Positions 14,001 through 20,420 of a stretch of 23,783 nt of DNA are shown here, piece after piece; position 1 is the stretch's first letter; every line of letters starts with the position of its first letter. The stretch covers positions 1 through 23,783 of the IMG/VR virus record IMGVR_UViG_3300024343_000116; one strand, 5' to 3'. The notes below the pieces were generated by a model. It saw nothing but the letters and a program-made list of their open reading frames with translations, was not told where the DNA came from and searched no databases. The position numbers were made by a program, and so were the translations under genes. This stretch comes from a virus.

Positions 14001-14312
14001 ATGAGCAAGACAACAACAGCTTCGGAACAAGTAATGTTTGTTCCTACTTACGCAAAACTATTTGCTAAGAAAGACGAGACAAAGGTCTCTGGTGTTTACC
14101 TTTCTAATCAATCACCTACGCAAGCTACGGTGGTTCATAAGAAAGTTAAAGGTAAAATCCAATTGCAGGTTTCTGCATTGGTTTCAGACTCCGATGACAA
14201 GACATCTCGTCTGCATAACTTCGTTAATCGAAGTTCTAGTGATTGGGCAATCACTATTCAGTTTCTCGTTCAAGAAGGTATTCTTGACGAGGAAGCACTA
14301 GATTTAATCTAG
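14001..14312 (+). CDS. Hypothetical small protein, possibly highly expressed
   Basis: 103 aa. A beta-rich core (VSGVYLSNQSPTQATVVHKK, GKIQLQVSALVSD) is followed by a charged segment (DDKTSRLHNFVNRSSSDW) and a helix at the end (EEGILDEEAL-like, ending ALDLI). The stretch KKVKGKIQLQVSALV resembles RKVNGGKIQLEFAEIV in the 202-aa protein at 16476, so the two may share a fold, perhaps nucleic-acid binding. It is isolated as a one-gene unit between a long leader and a strong terminator, which suits an abundant early protein. No known family recognised. Confidence 0.75.
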   Translation: MSKTTTASEQVMFVPTYAKLFAKKDETKVSGVYLSNQSPTQATVVHKKVKGKIQLQVSALVSDSDDKTSRLHNFVNRSSSDWAITIQFLVQEGILDEEALDLI

Positions 14313-14317
14313 GCTTC

Positions 14318-14346
14318 AAAAGGGGACATTCGTCCCCTTTTTTTTA
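14318..14346 (+). terminator. Strong intrinsic terminator
   Basis: A perfect 10-bp stem AAAAGGGGAC/GTCCCCTTTT with a 4-nt loop (ATTC), running into T8, 5 bp after the stop codon of the 103-aa gene. Confidence 0.93.
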
Positions 14347-14408
14347 TTGTTGAAAAGCTTTTTGTTACTGCTTACGATTAAATAGATACTACTCAGGAGC
14401 GAAGCGAC

Positions 14409-14453
14409 ATGAATAGAATAAAATATTTTAGAGTCAGATGGAAGGACACATGA
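14409..14453 (+). CDS. Possible 14-aa leader peptide
   Basis: ATG, preceded 9 nt upstream by AGGAG, encodes MNRIKYFRVRWKDT (4 of 14 residues are Arg or Lys at RVRWK). Its stop overlaps another short ATG (ATGA), and hairpins follow directly. It could be a translated leader that controls the hairpins, or chance. Confidence 0.2.
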   Translation: MNRIKYFRVRWKDT

Positions 14454-14480
14454 GTATGTCCCAACGCATCACACTCTAAT

Positions 14481-14534
14481 AAGTGTGGTATCATACTAAT
14501 CATCGAACTGATTATATACTATGGTATCACACTT
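14481..14534 (+). repeat. 20-bp imperfect stem-loop
   Basis: AAGTGTG/CACACTT (7 bp), GTATCAT/ATGGTAT (7 bp with two G-T pairs) and TAATCA/TGATTA (6 bp) stack around a TCGAAC loop. The AGTGTG strand can instead pair with CACACT at 14470-14475, so two structures compete. Confidence 0.65.
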
Positions 14535-14663
14535 TATAATCTTATGCTTGCTTAACATAGGCATAGATAAGGTATAGCTATAACCTATAGTAATCAACAT
14601 TGAATACACGAAACATTGTATCATATGTATAGCTGCTTCTCACTGATGCTTAAAGTGTACCTT

Positions 14664-14766
14664 AAGTTGTAATAGGAGATATAAAGCCTAAACAATAGAA
14701 CTGAAAGCAAAATTGGGAACTGAAGCTGGTATGCAGTGTAAACCTAATGAGTTTCTATTACAACTT
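14664..14766. repeat. 12-bp perfect inverted repeat, 79 bp apart
   Basis: AAGTTGTAATAG at 14664-14675 and its exact reverse complement CTATTACAACTT at 14755-14766. The enclosed 79 bp has no frame or tRNA fold that I can identify. The pair could close a multi-branched RNA domain just upstream of the gene at 14815. Confidence 0.6.
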
Positions 14767-14814
14767 TAACTTAGTAATCAATAACTTAAATCAATATAAG
14801 TAACTTAAATTATC

Positions 14815-15084
14815 ATGAATTACACACTTAACTTCATCAAAGTAATTGCTCAAATTGCAGTAGTTGCTACCATTACATTCATTCTTCCTGCTGTATTACA
14901 TTCACTTGTAATGTTTAATCTGCATCATTACTTCATGGACATCATGAGTAATGACTACCAATTAGGGATGGGCTTCGTGACTGTAGTCATCAGCATCATG
15001 TATTGTATTGTGCATGCTATGGAGATGGATGAACGTCATGAACGTACTCAACGTGCTGAACTTAATAAGTTTAACAAGTTCTAA
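14815..15084 (+). CDS. Small membrane protein, two TM segments
   Basis: 89 aa. Hydrophobic stretches at about 8-32 (VIAQIAVVATITFILPAVLH) and 50-67 (LGMGFVTVVISIMYCIVH) are separated by a short loop rich in His, with a charged cytoplasmic-type tail (MEMDERHERTQRAELNKF). The leader TATAAGTAACTTAAATTATC is A/T-rich without a Shine-Dalgarno. It is followed 12 bp later by a lipoprotein-like gene. Function unknown; small early membrane proteins in phages often alter the host envelope or block superinfection, but nothing here shows that. Confidence 0.65.
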   Translation: MNYTLNFIKVIAQIAVVATITFILPAVLHSLVMFNLHHYFMDIMSNDYQLGMGFVTVVISIMYCIVHAMEMDERHERTQRAELNKFNKF

Positions 15085-15096
15085 TACTATAGCACT

Positions 15097-15291
15097 ATGA
15101 AAGAGAACAGACATAAATTTGCTGAGGATATGACAGCCTTCGGGCTGTTTATCCTTGGGATTATCTTAATGGTAATCATGCTAACATCTTGTTCTACATC
15201 CAGAGACTATGGATATCAAGATCATTTAAGAACTACTCATCACAAGAACTTTATCTCTCGAGATAATGGTGGGTGTGGGTGGAATGATTAG
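15097..15291 (+). CDS. Small lipoprotein-like protein
   Basis: 64 aa. A hydrophobic stretch (FGLFILGIILMVIMLTSC) ends in a lipobox-like LTSC with Cys at about 32. A polar tail follows with the conserved-looking end SRDNGGCGWND. Tiny lipoproteins ending in NGGCGW are familiar from Bacteroidota genomes and their phages, which supports the host assignment. Three acidic/basic pairs precede the hydrophobic stretch, so the signal would be longer than usual. If lipidated it would sit in the envelope. It shares a unit with the membrane protein before it, closed by the hairpin at 15326. Confidence 0.65.
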   Translation: MKENRHKFAEDMTAFGLFILGIILMVIMLTSCSTSRDYGYQDHLRTTHHKNFISRDNGGCGWND

Positions 15292-15325
15292 GACTTTAAC
15301 TATTGGACTTCATACAATAGCAGCT

Positions 15326-15357
15326 TAACGGTGAGGCTTAAACCGTTACTTTTATTT
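15326..15357 (+). terminator. Likely intrinsic terminator
   Basis: TAACGGT/ACCGTTA (7 bp, 9-nt loop) followed by a T-rich tract (CTTTTATTTT). Confidence 0.65.
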
Positions 15358-15386
15358 TAAAATCAATAACAAACACATATAAAATC

Positions 15387-15998
15387 ATGACAAACTTAAA
15401 ACCTAAGGGTCAACCAACAGCGGTCGAATGGGTATTCGACAAGATGAGTAATGTATTAGCTGGTAATTCCAGCGTAACTACTCAAGAAATACTAGAGCAA
15501 GGACTAGCAATGGAGACAAGCCAGCTAGAAGATGCTTATGGTAGAGGATATGTAAACAGCGTAGATCCAGATACTCTAGTAGAGAATATGCCAGTCGAGG
15601 ATATGACTGGTCAACCTGATAAAGATGATCAGTGGTTCGTTAATATGCTTAATGAAGAAGCTGAGTCTAATGATGGCGATAATTCAGAGTATCGTCAGTA
15701 CCGTGAACTTCCTGATGTACCAGAATACATCATTGCGTCTATTAGTGATGATGCTTGCGAGACATATGTATTCGAAGCTACTGCTGATGGTAAGATAGTA
15801 TCATATGAGGAATATGGTGGATTAGCAGAAAGATGGGGTGATCTCAGATGGTGGGATGCTGAAAAGGCAGTCAAATCATGTATGAAAAACAACTATGATT
15901 TAGTATCTGTTAAAGGTAACCACGTATTATTCAAGCTAGTTAAACCTGATGAGCTCACTCATTTCGATGGTGATGAATCAGATAGAATCAGTTACTAA
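15387..15998 (+). CDS. Hypothetical acidic two-part protein
   Basis: 203 aa. The first ~55 residues (TAVEWVFDKMSN, then ILEQGLAMETSQLEDAYGRG) follow a pattern often seen in small phage and plasmid proteins of Bacteroidota (TAVEWL...EQA..ME..QI.DA). A very acidic linker follows (about 60-105), then a folded-looking domain (about 110-195) with YIIASISDDACETYVFEA and WWDAEKAVKSCMKNNYDLVS. The protein may therefore be a fusion of two phage modules. Function unknown. The gene is followed directly by the 122-aa gene, probably in one transcript. Confidence 0.72.
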   Translation: MTNLKPKGQPTAVEWVFDKMSNVLAGNSSVTTQEILEQGLAMETSQLEDAYGRGYVNSVDPDTLVENMPVEDMTGQPDKDDQWFVNMLNEEAESNDGDNSEYRQYRELPDVPEYIIASISDDACETYVFEATADGKIVSYEEYGGLAERWGDLRWWDAEKAVKSCMKNNYDLVSVKGNHVLFKLVKPDELTHFDGDESDRISY

Positions 15999-15999
15999 T

Positions 16000-16368
16000 A
16001 TGAAGACACTTACCTACATCAAGAGAGTTGAGATAGAAGAAACAATACCGTTTCCTATCATCACATTTGTTGCTGAGAAAGTGCGAGTTTATACAGGAGA
16101 TAGCTCATGGTTTGACATGGGCTATACTCCTAGACTCGATGGTCTGACATTACATGAGTATCGTAAACTCCATAATGCTTGGGATAGAGATATCGAGAAA
16201 GCCTTAGAAGACTATGTAAAGACTACATATAATCTAAGTAGTGGATGGGGTTATATAGATTACAATGTCTATTCAGCTAAACAACTTGGGATGCCCGAAC
16301 TTCCTAAAGTTGATCCAAAGTTTAACGATGATCATGCTGATCTAGTTAGAATGTTTAAAGGGGCTTAG
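16000..16368 (+). CDS. Hypothetical protein
   Basis: 122 aa from ATG at 16000 (MKTLTYIKRVEIEETIPFPI), one base after the previous stop. An upstream in-frame ATG at 15949 would lie inside the previous gene and is less likely. The protein is mixed alpha/beta with many aromatics (VRVYTGDSSWFDMGYTPRLD, HEYRKLHNAWDRDIEKALED, SSGWGYIDYNVY). I recognise no family. Its stop codon lies in the loop of the terminator at 16357. Confidence 0.68.
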   Translation: MKTLTYIKRVEIEETIPFPIITFVAEKVRVYTGDSSWFDMGYTPRLDGLTLHEYRKLHNAWDRDIEKALEDYVKTTYNLSSGWGYIDYNVYSAKQLGMPELPKVDPKFNDDHADLVRMFKGA

Positions 16369-16377
16369 TCCCCTTTT
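16357..16377 (+). terminator. Intrinsic terminator overlapping a stop codon
   Basis: AAAGGGG/CCCCTTT (7 bp, loop CTTAGT) followed by a short T-run. The TAG stop of the 122-aa gene is within the loop. Confidence 0.75.
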
Positions 16378-16475
16378 ACTAATGCAGCCAGGTAATACTG
16401 AAGGTCACAAGCCCTTTAATGCAGAGTGGTAAAATCAATTCATTCATTTAATTTATTATTTAAATCATCAAAATC

Positions 16476-17084
16476 ATGATGAAAAACACAATCAACAGTG
16501 GCTCGTTGCAGGGATTGCAAGCTGGCCAAACCCTTCTCCTCCAAGCTCGTAAAGTTAACGGGGGTAAAATCCAACTGGAATTTGCTGAGATTGTCAAAAC
16601 ACAATCTAATGCAGCAAACCCATTGGCTTTGTTTAACAAAAGCGACGATCGTTTCTCACAAGGGAATGGTGCTCGTCGTGCATGGTTAACTGCTGAAGCT
16701 AAGGATGCTTCAATCTATCTCAACATCAACCTGATGGATGATGCTGATTGGGATGTTGACCAGATGGGACGTGAAATCCTCCCATTGAATGTCATTAACC
16801 CAGTTGCTAACATCAATGGCGAAGCATTCCCATTGAAGGTGCAAGTGGAAGAGACTGTCACTCCAACAGATTGGCAGGCTAACAACATCGATACTGCGGC
16901 TAAGCGTCGTGGTAAAGATGGAGACTTCATCACTCACCAAGGTATGTACATCTTTGCTAACACTCGTGTAGTGTTTAACAAAGCTACTCACGTATTCCTT
17001 GAGGCTGATGCAGCTAAGACAAATGTATCTGCTGGTATTCCTGCTGGTAGTTCATTTGATTCTTCTTCCCCATTCTTTAGCTAA
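16476..17084 (+). CDS. Abundant early protein; possible ssDNA-binding protein
   Basis: 202 aa. The first half has an OB-like strand pattern (QTLLLQARKVNGGKIQLEFA, then IVKTQSN, and RRAWLTAEAKDASIYLNINL). The protein ends in a flexible Ser/Asp tail capped by aromatics, SSFDSSSPFFS, like the acidic-aromatic tips of SSB and phage ssDNA-binding proteins that recruit partners. All eight Arg codons are CGT, unlike the AGA/AGG-rich polymerase nearby, which suggests high expression. It lies just upstream of the replication genes, after a 100-bp leader. The ssDNA-binding role is inference; a virion or decoration role is the alternative. The second Met, one codon later, is an equally good start. Confidence 0.72.
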   Translation: MMKNTINSGSLQGLQAGQTLLLQARKVNGGKIQLEFAEIVKTQSNAANPLALFNKSDDRFSQGNGARRAWLTAEAKDASIYLNINLMDDADWDVDQMGREILPLNVINPVANINGEAFPLKVQVEETVTPTDWQANNIDTAAKRRGKDGDFITHQGMYIFANTRVVFNKATHVFLEADAAKTNVSAGIPAGSSFDSSSPFFS

Positions 17085-17099
17085 GGCTAATTAATGGTA

Positions 17100-17180
17100 A
17101 ACCAAGTAGCTCAACTGGTAGAGCGTAACGAGTTTTATACTATTCTCGTTAAGATATGGGTTCGAATCCCATCTTGGTTT
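17100..17180 (+). tRNA. tRNA-like gene with enlarged anticodon arm
   Basis: Acceptor AACCAAG/CTTGGTT is perfect (7 bp), the D arm is GCTC...GAGC with GGTA in the loop, and the T arm ATGGG-TTCGAAT-CCCAT is perfect. The anticodon arm is 26 nt instead of 17: TAACG/CGTTA leaves a 16-nt loop, or 7 bp TAACGAG/CTCGTTA leaves a 12-nt loop TTTTATACTATT. The anticodon therefore cannot be assigned. Length is 81 nt, with no encoded CCA. It may be an inactive remnant, a non-decoding mimic, or a tRNA with an unusual loop. Confidence 0.7.
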
Positions 17181-17216
17181 CATAATCCTCGTGTCATTGC
17201 TTAGAGTTTAATTAAG

Positions 17217-17265
17217 AACAACGGACTATAATGAGTTTGAGGATGCTCATTGTCCGTTGTTTTTA
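17217..17265 (+). terminator. Strong hairpin with T-run after the tRNA-like gene
   Basis: AACAACGGAC/GTCCGTTGTT (10 bp), a 3-nt bulge, then AATGAG/CTCATT (6 bp) and a 10-nt loop; T5 overlaps the stem end. The loop contains GAGGAT, complementary to ATCCTC at 17185-17190, so an RNA pseudoknot is possible. Confidence 0.8.
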
Positions 17266-17322
17266 ATCATCATGTCTTTACGATGTACAGCTCACGAAAC
17301 AATTTAAAATCCAATATACACA

Positions 17323-17556
17323 ATGAGTAAAATGAAATTTGTATTTGACTTGATGGAGTCAGGGACTTATCAAGCGTTTGAACTACAGGCTATGATAGCA
17401 GCTGAACGTGGAGAAAAGATCTTCCAGTTTGGTAATGCTACATATGATGTAGAATTTGCAGCCAATGTCATGGCTTATATTTACCACAAAATTGCAGAAC
17501 AAAATGAACAGCACCGTCTATTTCATCAGCAACAGCAGCAGTCTGATTCCGAGTAG
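17323..17556 (+). CDS. Small hypothetical protein before the polymerase
   Basis: 77 aa: KFVFDLMESGTYQAFELQAM, ERGEKIFQFGNATYDVEFAA, then a helix (VMAYIYHKIAEQNEQ) and a glutamine run (HQQQQQSDSE). No family recognised. It starts after an A/T-rich leader (AATTTAAAATCC) and overlaps the polymerase gene by 53 bp in another frame, so the two are likely translated from the same transcript. Confidence 0.68.
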   Translation: MSKMKFVFDLMESGTYQAFELQAMIAAERGEKIFQFGNATYDVEFAANVMAYIYHKIAEQNEQHRLFHQQQQQSDSE

Positions 17557-19414
17557 CTTTAACACATCAACAATCGAAGAGGCGGTTGAGTATCTATTAA
17601 CTAAGCAAGTCTTAGGCGTAGATACAGAGACCGAAGGATTTGATTTTACATGTAAGAAGCTACTGATGTTTCAGATTGGGGATGCAGAGCGTCAGTATGT
17701 AATTGATTGTAGAGATCTAACTTATATGGATCAGGTGCAACTAACTAGGGTATTGAACAATGAGGATATCGTCAAGATATTCCACAATGCAAAGTTCGAT
17801 TACAAGTTTATCAAGCACTATTTGCATATAGATACTGTAAACATTCATGACACATACCTGTGTGAGAAAGTGTTACACTGTGGTAAAACTGATTACGGAT
17901 TTGGACTGGCTAAGCTTGTCAACAGGTATCTAGGTAAAGAGTTAGATAAGTCTGTACGTAACAGGTTTACACAAACATCTTCAACTCCATTCACTGATGA
18001 TCAGATTATCTACGGTGCTAAGGATGTAGAGTATCTAATAGATATCTATCATCAACAGGTGGATTTGCTTAAGCTTCAGAATCTATCTAATGTAGCTGGT
18101 CTTGAGAACTATGCAGTCATTGTATTCTCTGAGATAGAGTACAACGGACTAGAGATTAACCTTGAAGCTTGGAAGAAACTAGCTGATAGAAACAAACAAG
18201 AAAGTTTAGTTTTAGCTAATCAGTTAGACAAGCTGTTGCTATCATACCCAGAGTTCAGCAGTTACAAAGCGAAGAAACAGTTAGACTTATTTCTATCTGA
18301 GGAGGAGTTAAAAGATTCAACAGTGAATTGGGATAGCCCAAGTCAAACACTGAAGATATTCCAGACTCTATTCCCTAAGATTGAGGATGTAAATGGTAAG
18401 AAGCTAGTTCCATACAGGTACAAGCATCCACTGATTGATGAGTACATTAAGTATAAGGAGAAGAGTAAACTAGCATCAGCATTCGGAGCTAACTTCAACA
18501 GCTACATTAGTTGTGACGGTAAGGTGCATACTAACTTTCAACAGATACTAGACACAGGACGTGTCTCATCTAGCGAACCTAATATGCAACAGATCCCAGC
18601 AACTAATGAGTATCGTAATTGCTTTGTAGCTCCACATGGATGGGTGTTTGTATCCTCTGACTATAGCTCACAGGAGCTGAATGTAATTGCCTACGGTTCT
18701 GGGGATCCTGTATTCTTATCAGCTCTTAGGAATAACCAAGACTTGCACTCTGTATGTGCTGCCTTAGTATTCGGACAAGTATGGTATGATGCAGCAGAAC
18801 CAGATTGTGCATTCACTCAGAGTAAACAGAAGTGTGAGTGTAAGGAACACAAGAAGCTTAGGACACAGGTTAAGACAATCAACTTTGGATTGGCCTATGG
18901 AATGGGGCCTAAGAAACTAAGTGAGACTATTAACTCTACACTGAGTGAAGCAAAAGATTTGATTGATAAGTATTTCAAAGCCTTCCCAACTATTAAGAAG
19001 TTTCTTAATGATCAGGGAGAATTTGGAAAGAGGTACGGTTATGTCACAACCTTTCATCCTTTCTATAGGAAGAGATGGTTTGATAGCTGGACCCCTAAAA
19101 TGTATGGAGATAGAGACAGCTTTATGGAGCTGGGTTCTATCGAGAGAGCATCTAAGAATACCCCAATTCAGGGTAGTTCAGCTGATATGACTAAATTAGC
19201 ACTAGTTTATCTTCACAGAACAATAAAGAAACATGGCTATCCAGTTAAGATAGTAATGACTGTTCACGATCAGATAGATACCATTTGCCCAGAAGAATTT
19301 GCTGAGGAGTGGAAAGTCTATATGACCAAGGAGATGGAGAATGCAGCTAATAGAGTCATTAGGAATGGATTATTAAAAGCAGATACATCAATAACTAAAG
19401 TATGGAGTAAGTAA
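17504..19414 (+). CDS. Family A DNA polymerase with 3'-5' exonuclease
   Basis: 636 aa from ATG at 17504 (MNSTVYFISNSSS); an upstream in-frame ATG at 17456 would lie deeper in the previous gene. Exonuclease motifs: Exo I VDTETEGFD (D40, E42), Exo II HNAKFD (N95, D99), Exo III YGAKDVEYL (Y170, D174). Polymerase motifs: A SSDYSSQELN (D386), B RTQVKTINFGLAYG (R453, K457, Y465), C TVHDQID (H588, D589). The usual Glu of motif C (HDE) is Gln here. A short Cys/His cluster (C435, C444, C446, H449) sits just before motif B and could bind zinc. There is no 5'-3' exonuclease domain, as usual for phage replicative PolA. It is the central enzyme of the replication module and is encoded with little spacing to its neighbours. 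Confidence 0.93.
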   Translation: MNSTVYFISNSSSLIPSSFNTSTIEEAVEYLLTKQVLGVDTETEGFDFTCKKLLMFQIGDAERQYVIDCRDLTYMDQVQLTRVLNNEDIVKIFHNAKFDYKFIKHYLHIDTVNIHDTYLCEKVLHCGKTDYGFGLAKLVNRYLGKELDKSVRNRFTQTSSTPFTDDQIIYGAKDVEYLIDIYHQQVDLLKLQNLSNVAGLENYAVIVFSEIEYNGLEINLEAWKKLADRNKQESLVLANQLDKLLLSYPEFSSYKAKKQLDLFLSEEELKDSTVNWDSPSQTLKIFQTLFPKIEDVNGKKLVPYRYKHPLIDEYIKYKEKSKLASAFGANFNSYISCDGKVHTNFQQILDTGRVSSSEPNMQQIPATNEYRNCFVAPHGWVFVSSDYSSQELNVIAYGSGDPVFLSALRNNQDLHSVCAALVFGQVWYDAAEPDCAFTQSKQKCECKEHKKLRTQVKTINFGLAYGMGPKKLSETINSTLSEAKDLIDKYFKAFPTIKKFLNDQGEFGKRYGYVTTFHPFYRKRWFDSWTPKMYGDRDSFMELGSIERASKNTPIQGSSADMTKLALVYLHRTIKKHGYPVKIVMTVHDQIDTICPEEFAEEWKVYMTKEMENAANRVIRNGLLKADTSITKVWSK

Positions 19415-19415
19415 C

Positions 19416-19772
19416 ATGACACAAGAAGAACAAATCAAAGTACTTAACCTGCTAATGTGGTTACAGGTATCAGTGTATGCATCAGATGAATGTGAGCCAA
19501 TTAAATGGTTCTATAATCATAAGACTAAGCAGTCACTGAAGCAAGCTGTTGATGCTATTGCTAAGGAACATGGTAAGACTATCATGGCTATGTGGGATGC
19601 AGACGGAGTTCAGATGCCTCTGGTAACAGAGGTAATGGATAAGTTTGTCAAGTCAATAGCACAATTAGATTACTATAAACTTCCTGAGATTAATATGCTT
19701 TTAGAACTCTATAACGAGGGTAAATTAGATACAACACTTAAGTTTCATCAAAAATTAAAAGAACATGAGTAA
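19416..19772 (+). CDS. Hypothetical helical protein
   Basis: 118 aa, starting one base after the polymerase stop. It is mainly helical: EEQIKVLNLLMWLQVSVYAS, SLKQAVDAIAKEHGKTIMAM and EINMLLELYNEGKLDTTLKF. No family recognised. The tight spacing to the polymerase and an 8-bp overlap with the next gene put it in the replication operon; it could be a polymerase accessory factor, but nothing in the sequence proves that. Confidence 0.68.
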   Translation: MTQEEQIKVLNLLMWLQVSVYASDECEPIKWFYNHKTKQSLKQAVDAIAKEHGKTIMAMWDADGVQMPLVTEVMDKFVKSIAQLDYYKLPEINMLLELYNEGKLDTTLKFHQKLKEHE

Positions 19773-20049
19773 TTATCCACTGGGGGCTGAGCACGATCCA
19801 AGTGCACCCTATAATCAGAACGATGATGGATTGTGTATCTATTGTGATTCATCAGAGATCAAAGCTATTGCTAGAGAGAAAGCTCAAAGCATAGCAGATG
19901 AGATGAATAAAGGATTAGGAGATGGTCAAGAGTCATTTGATTCTGATGATTTCTACGATGCTTGTCTTCATGATGAGTTTGATATTCGTAGTGAGTGCAG
20001 GCAGTGTTATCTAGATGATCATGCAGATGATTGGGAGGAGGACATATGA
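19765..20049 (+). CDS. Small Cys-containing acidic protein
   Basis: 94 aa. It opens SNYPLGAEHDPSAPYNQ, a start frequent in small phage proteins, followed by CIYC (about 24-27) and, near the end, CLH and CRQC with a run of acidic residues (DDHADDWEEDI). The paired CxxC motifs could hold a zinc ion. No function known. It overlaps the next gene as ATGA. Confidence 0.7.
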   Translation: MSNYPLGAEHDPSAPYNQNDDGLCIYCDSSEIKAIAREKAQSIADEMNKGLGDGQESFDSDDFYDACLHDEFDIRSECRQCYLDDHADDWEEDI

Positions 20050-20342
20050 ACCACAAACATTCACAAGACATCGTAAGACATTTGATTAATAAGATGTTTG
20101 AGTATGCTCATATTCCACAGACTTACGATGATATTAAAGATCGTAAGGATGAGTGGTATCGTGAGTTTACAATGACTCAAGAAGAATCAAATGCATTCAA
20201 GGATTATGCTATTCGTTATCTTAAAAGAGAACTTAAGACAGGCTACTACAAAGCAGATACAGAGTATCAGTGGTTTGATTTGATGTGGGGTCTTAGGATA
20301 TCAGATAAGAAAACAGATACTAACTTTGAAGATTTAGAATGA
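20046..20342 (+). CDS. Conserved-type phage protein, unknown
   Basis: 98 aa from ATG at 20046, chosen because it overlaps the previous stop (ATGA) and has a strong GGGAGGAGG just upstream, one of few clear Shine-Dalgarno sites here. Motifs: DEWYREFTMTQEESNAFKDY, IRYLKRELKTGYYKADTEYQ and WFDLMWGLRI. Helical proteins with a W..F.MT.EE...F pattern are common in tailed phages, without known function. The last gene before the tRNA-Arg region. Confidence 0.7.
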   Translation: MNHKHSQDIVRHLINKMFEYAHIPQTYDDIKDRKDEWYREFTMTQEESNAFKDYAIRYLKRELKTGYYKADTEYQWFDLMWGLRISDKKTDTNFEDLE

Positions 20343-20361
20343 CTGAGTAGCTATCAGTCTC

Positions 20362-20416
20362 CCTACACTAACAATACTCACCGTAAACTGCAGCACCCGG
20401 TGTGAGAAGGTGTAGG
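20362..20416 (+). repeat. Imperfect stem-loop just upstream of tRNA-Arg
   Basis: CCTACAC/GTGTAGG (7 bp) closes an inner arm CTCACCG opposite CGGTGTGAG around CTGCAG. It ends 4 nt before the tRNA, so it may guide processing or shield the tRNA 5' end. Confidence 0.5.
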
Positions 20417-20420
20417 TTAT

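Larger units (their letters stand above)
14347..14814 (+). other. Gene-poor structured region, candidate RNA or origin
   Basis: 468 bp without a convincing gene. It contains a 12-bp palindrome TAAAATATTTTA (14419-14430), a hairpin GGACA/TGTCC (14444-14461), a hairpin CACACT/AGTGTG (14470-14487), a 54-nt long hairpin (14481-14534), a small ATAGCTAT palindrome near 14575, and a 12-bp inverted repeat AAGTTGTAATAG/CTATTACAACTT (14664-14675 and 14755-14766). This may be an untranslated RNA, a long leader for the membrane protein at 14815, or a replication origin. The sequence does not decide between these. Confidence 0.5.

Noticed and set aside
14614-14660. Hammerhead ribozyme-like words (ACACGAAAC ... 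CTGATG ... GTGT)
   Set aside because: The order would suit a type II hammerhead, but stem II is not adjacent to CTGATG, stem I does not close, and the conserved A after CTGATG is C.
15695-15892. Minus-strand frame within the 203-aa gene
   Set aside because: Ser/Tyr-rich shadow of a real gene on the plus strand.
17456-17556. Programmed frameshift joining the 77-aa gene to the polymerase
   Set aside because: The overlap has no slippery heptamer that I can identify, and the polymerase has its own ATG at 17504 with a complete exonuclease domain.
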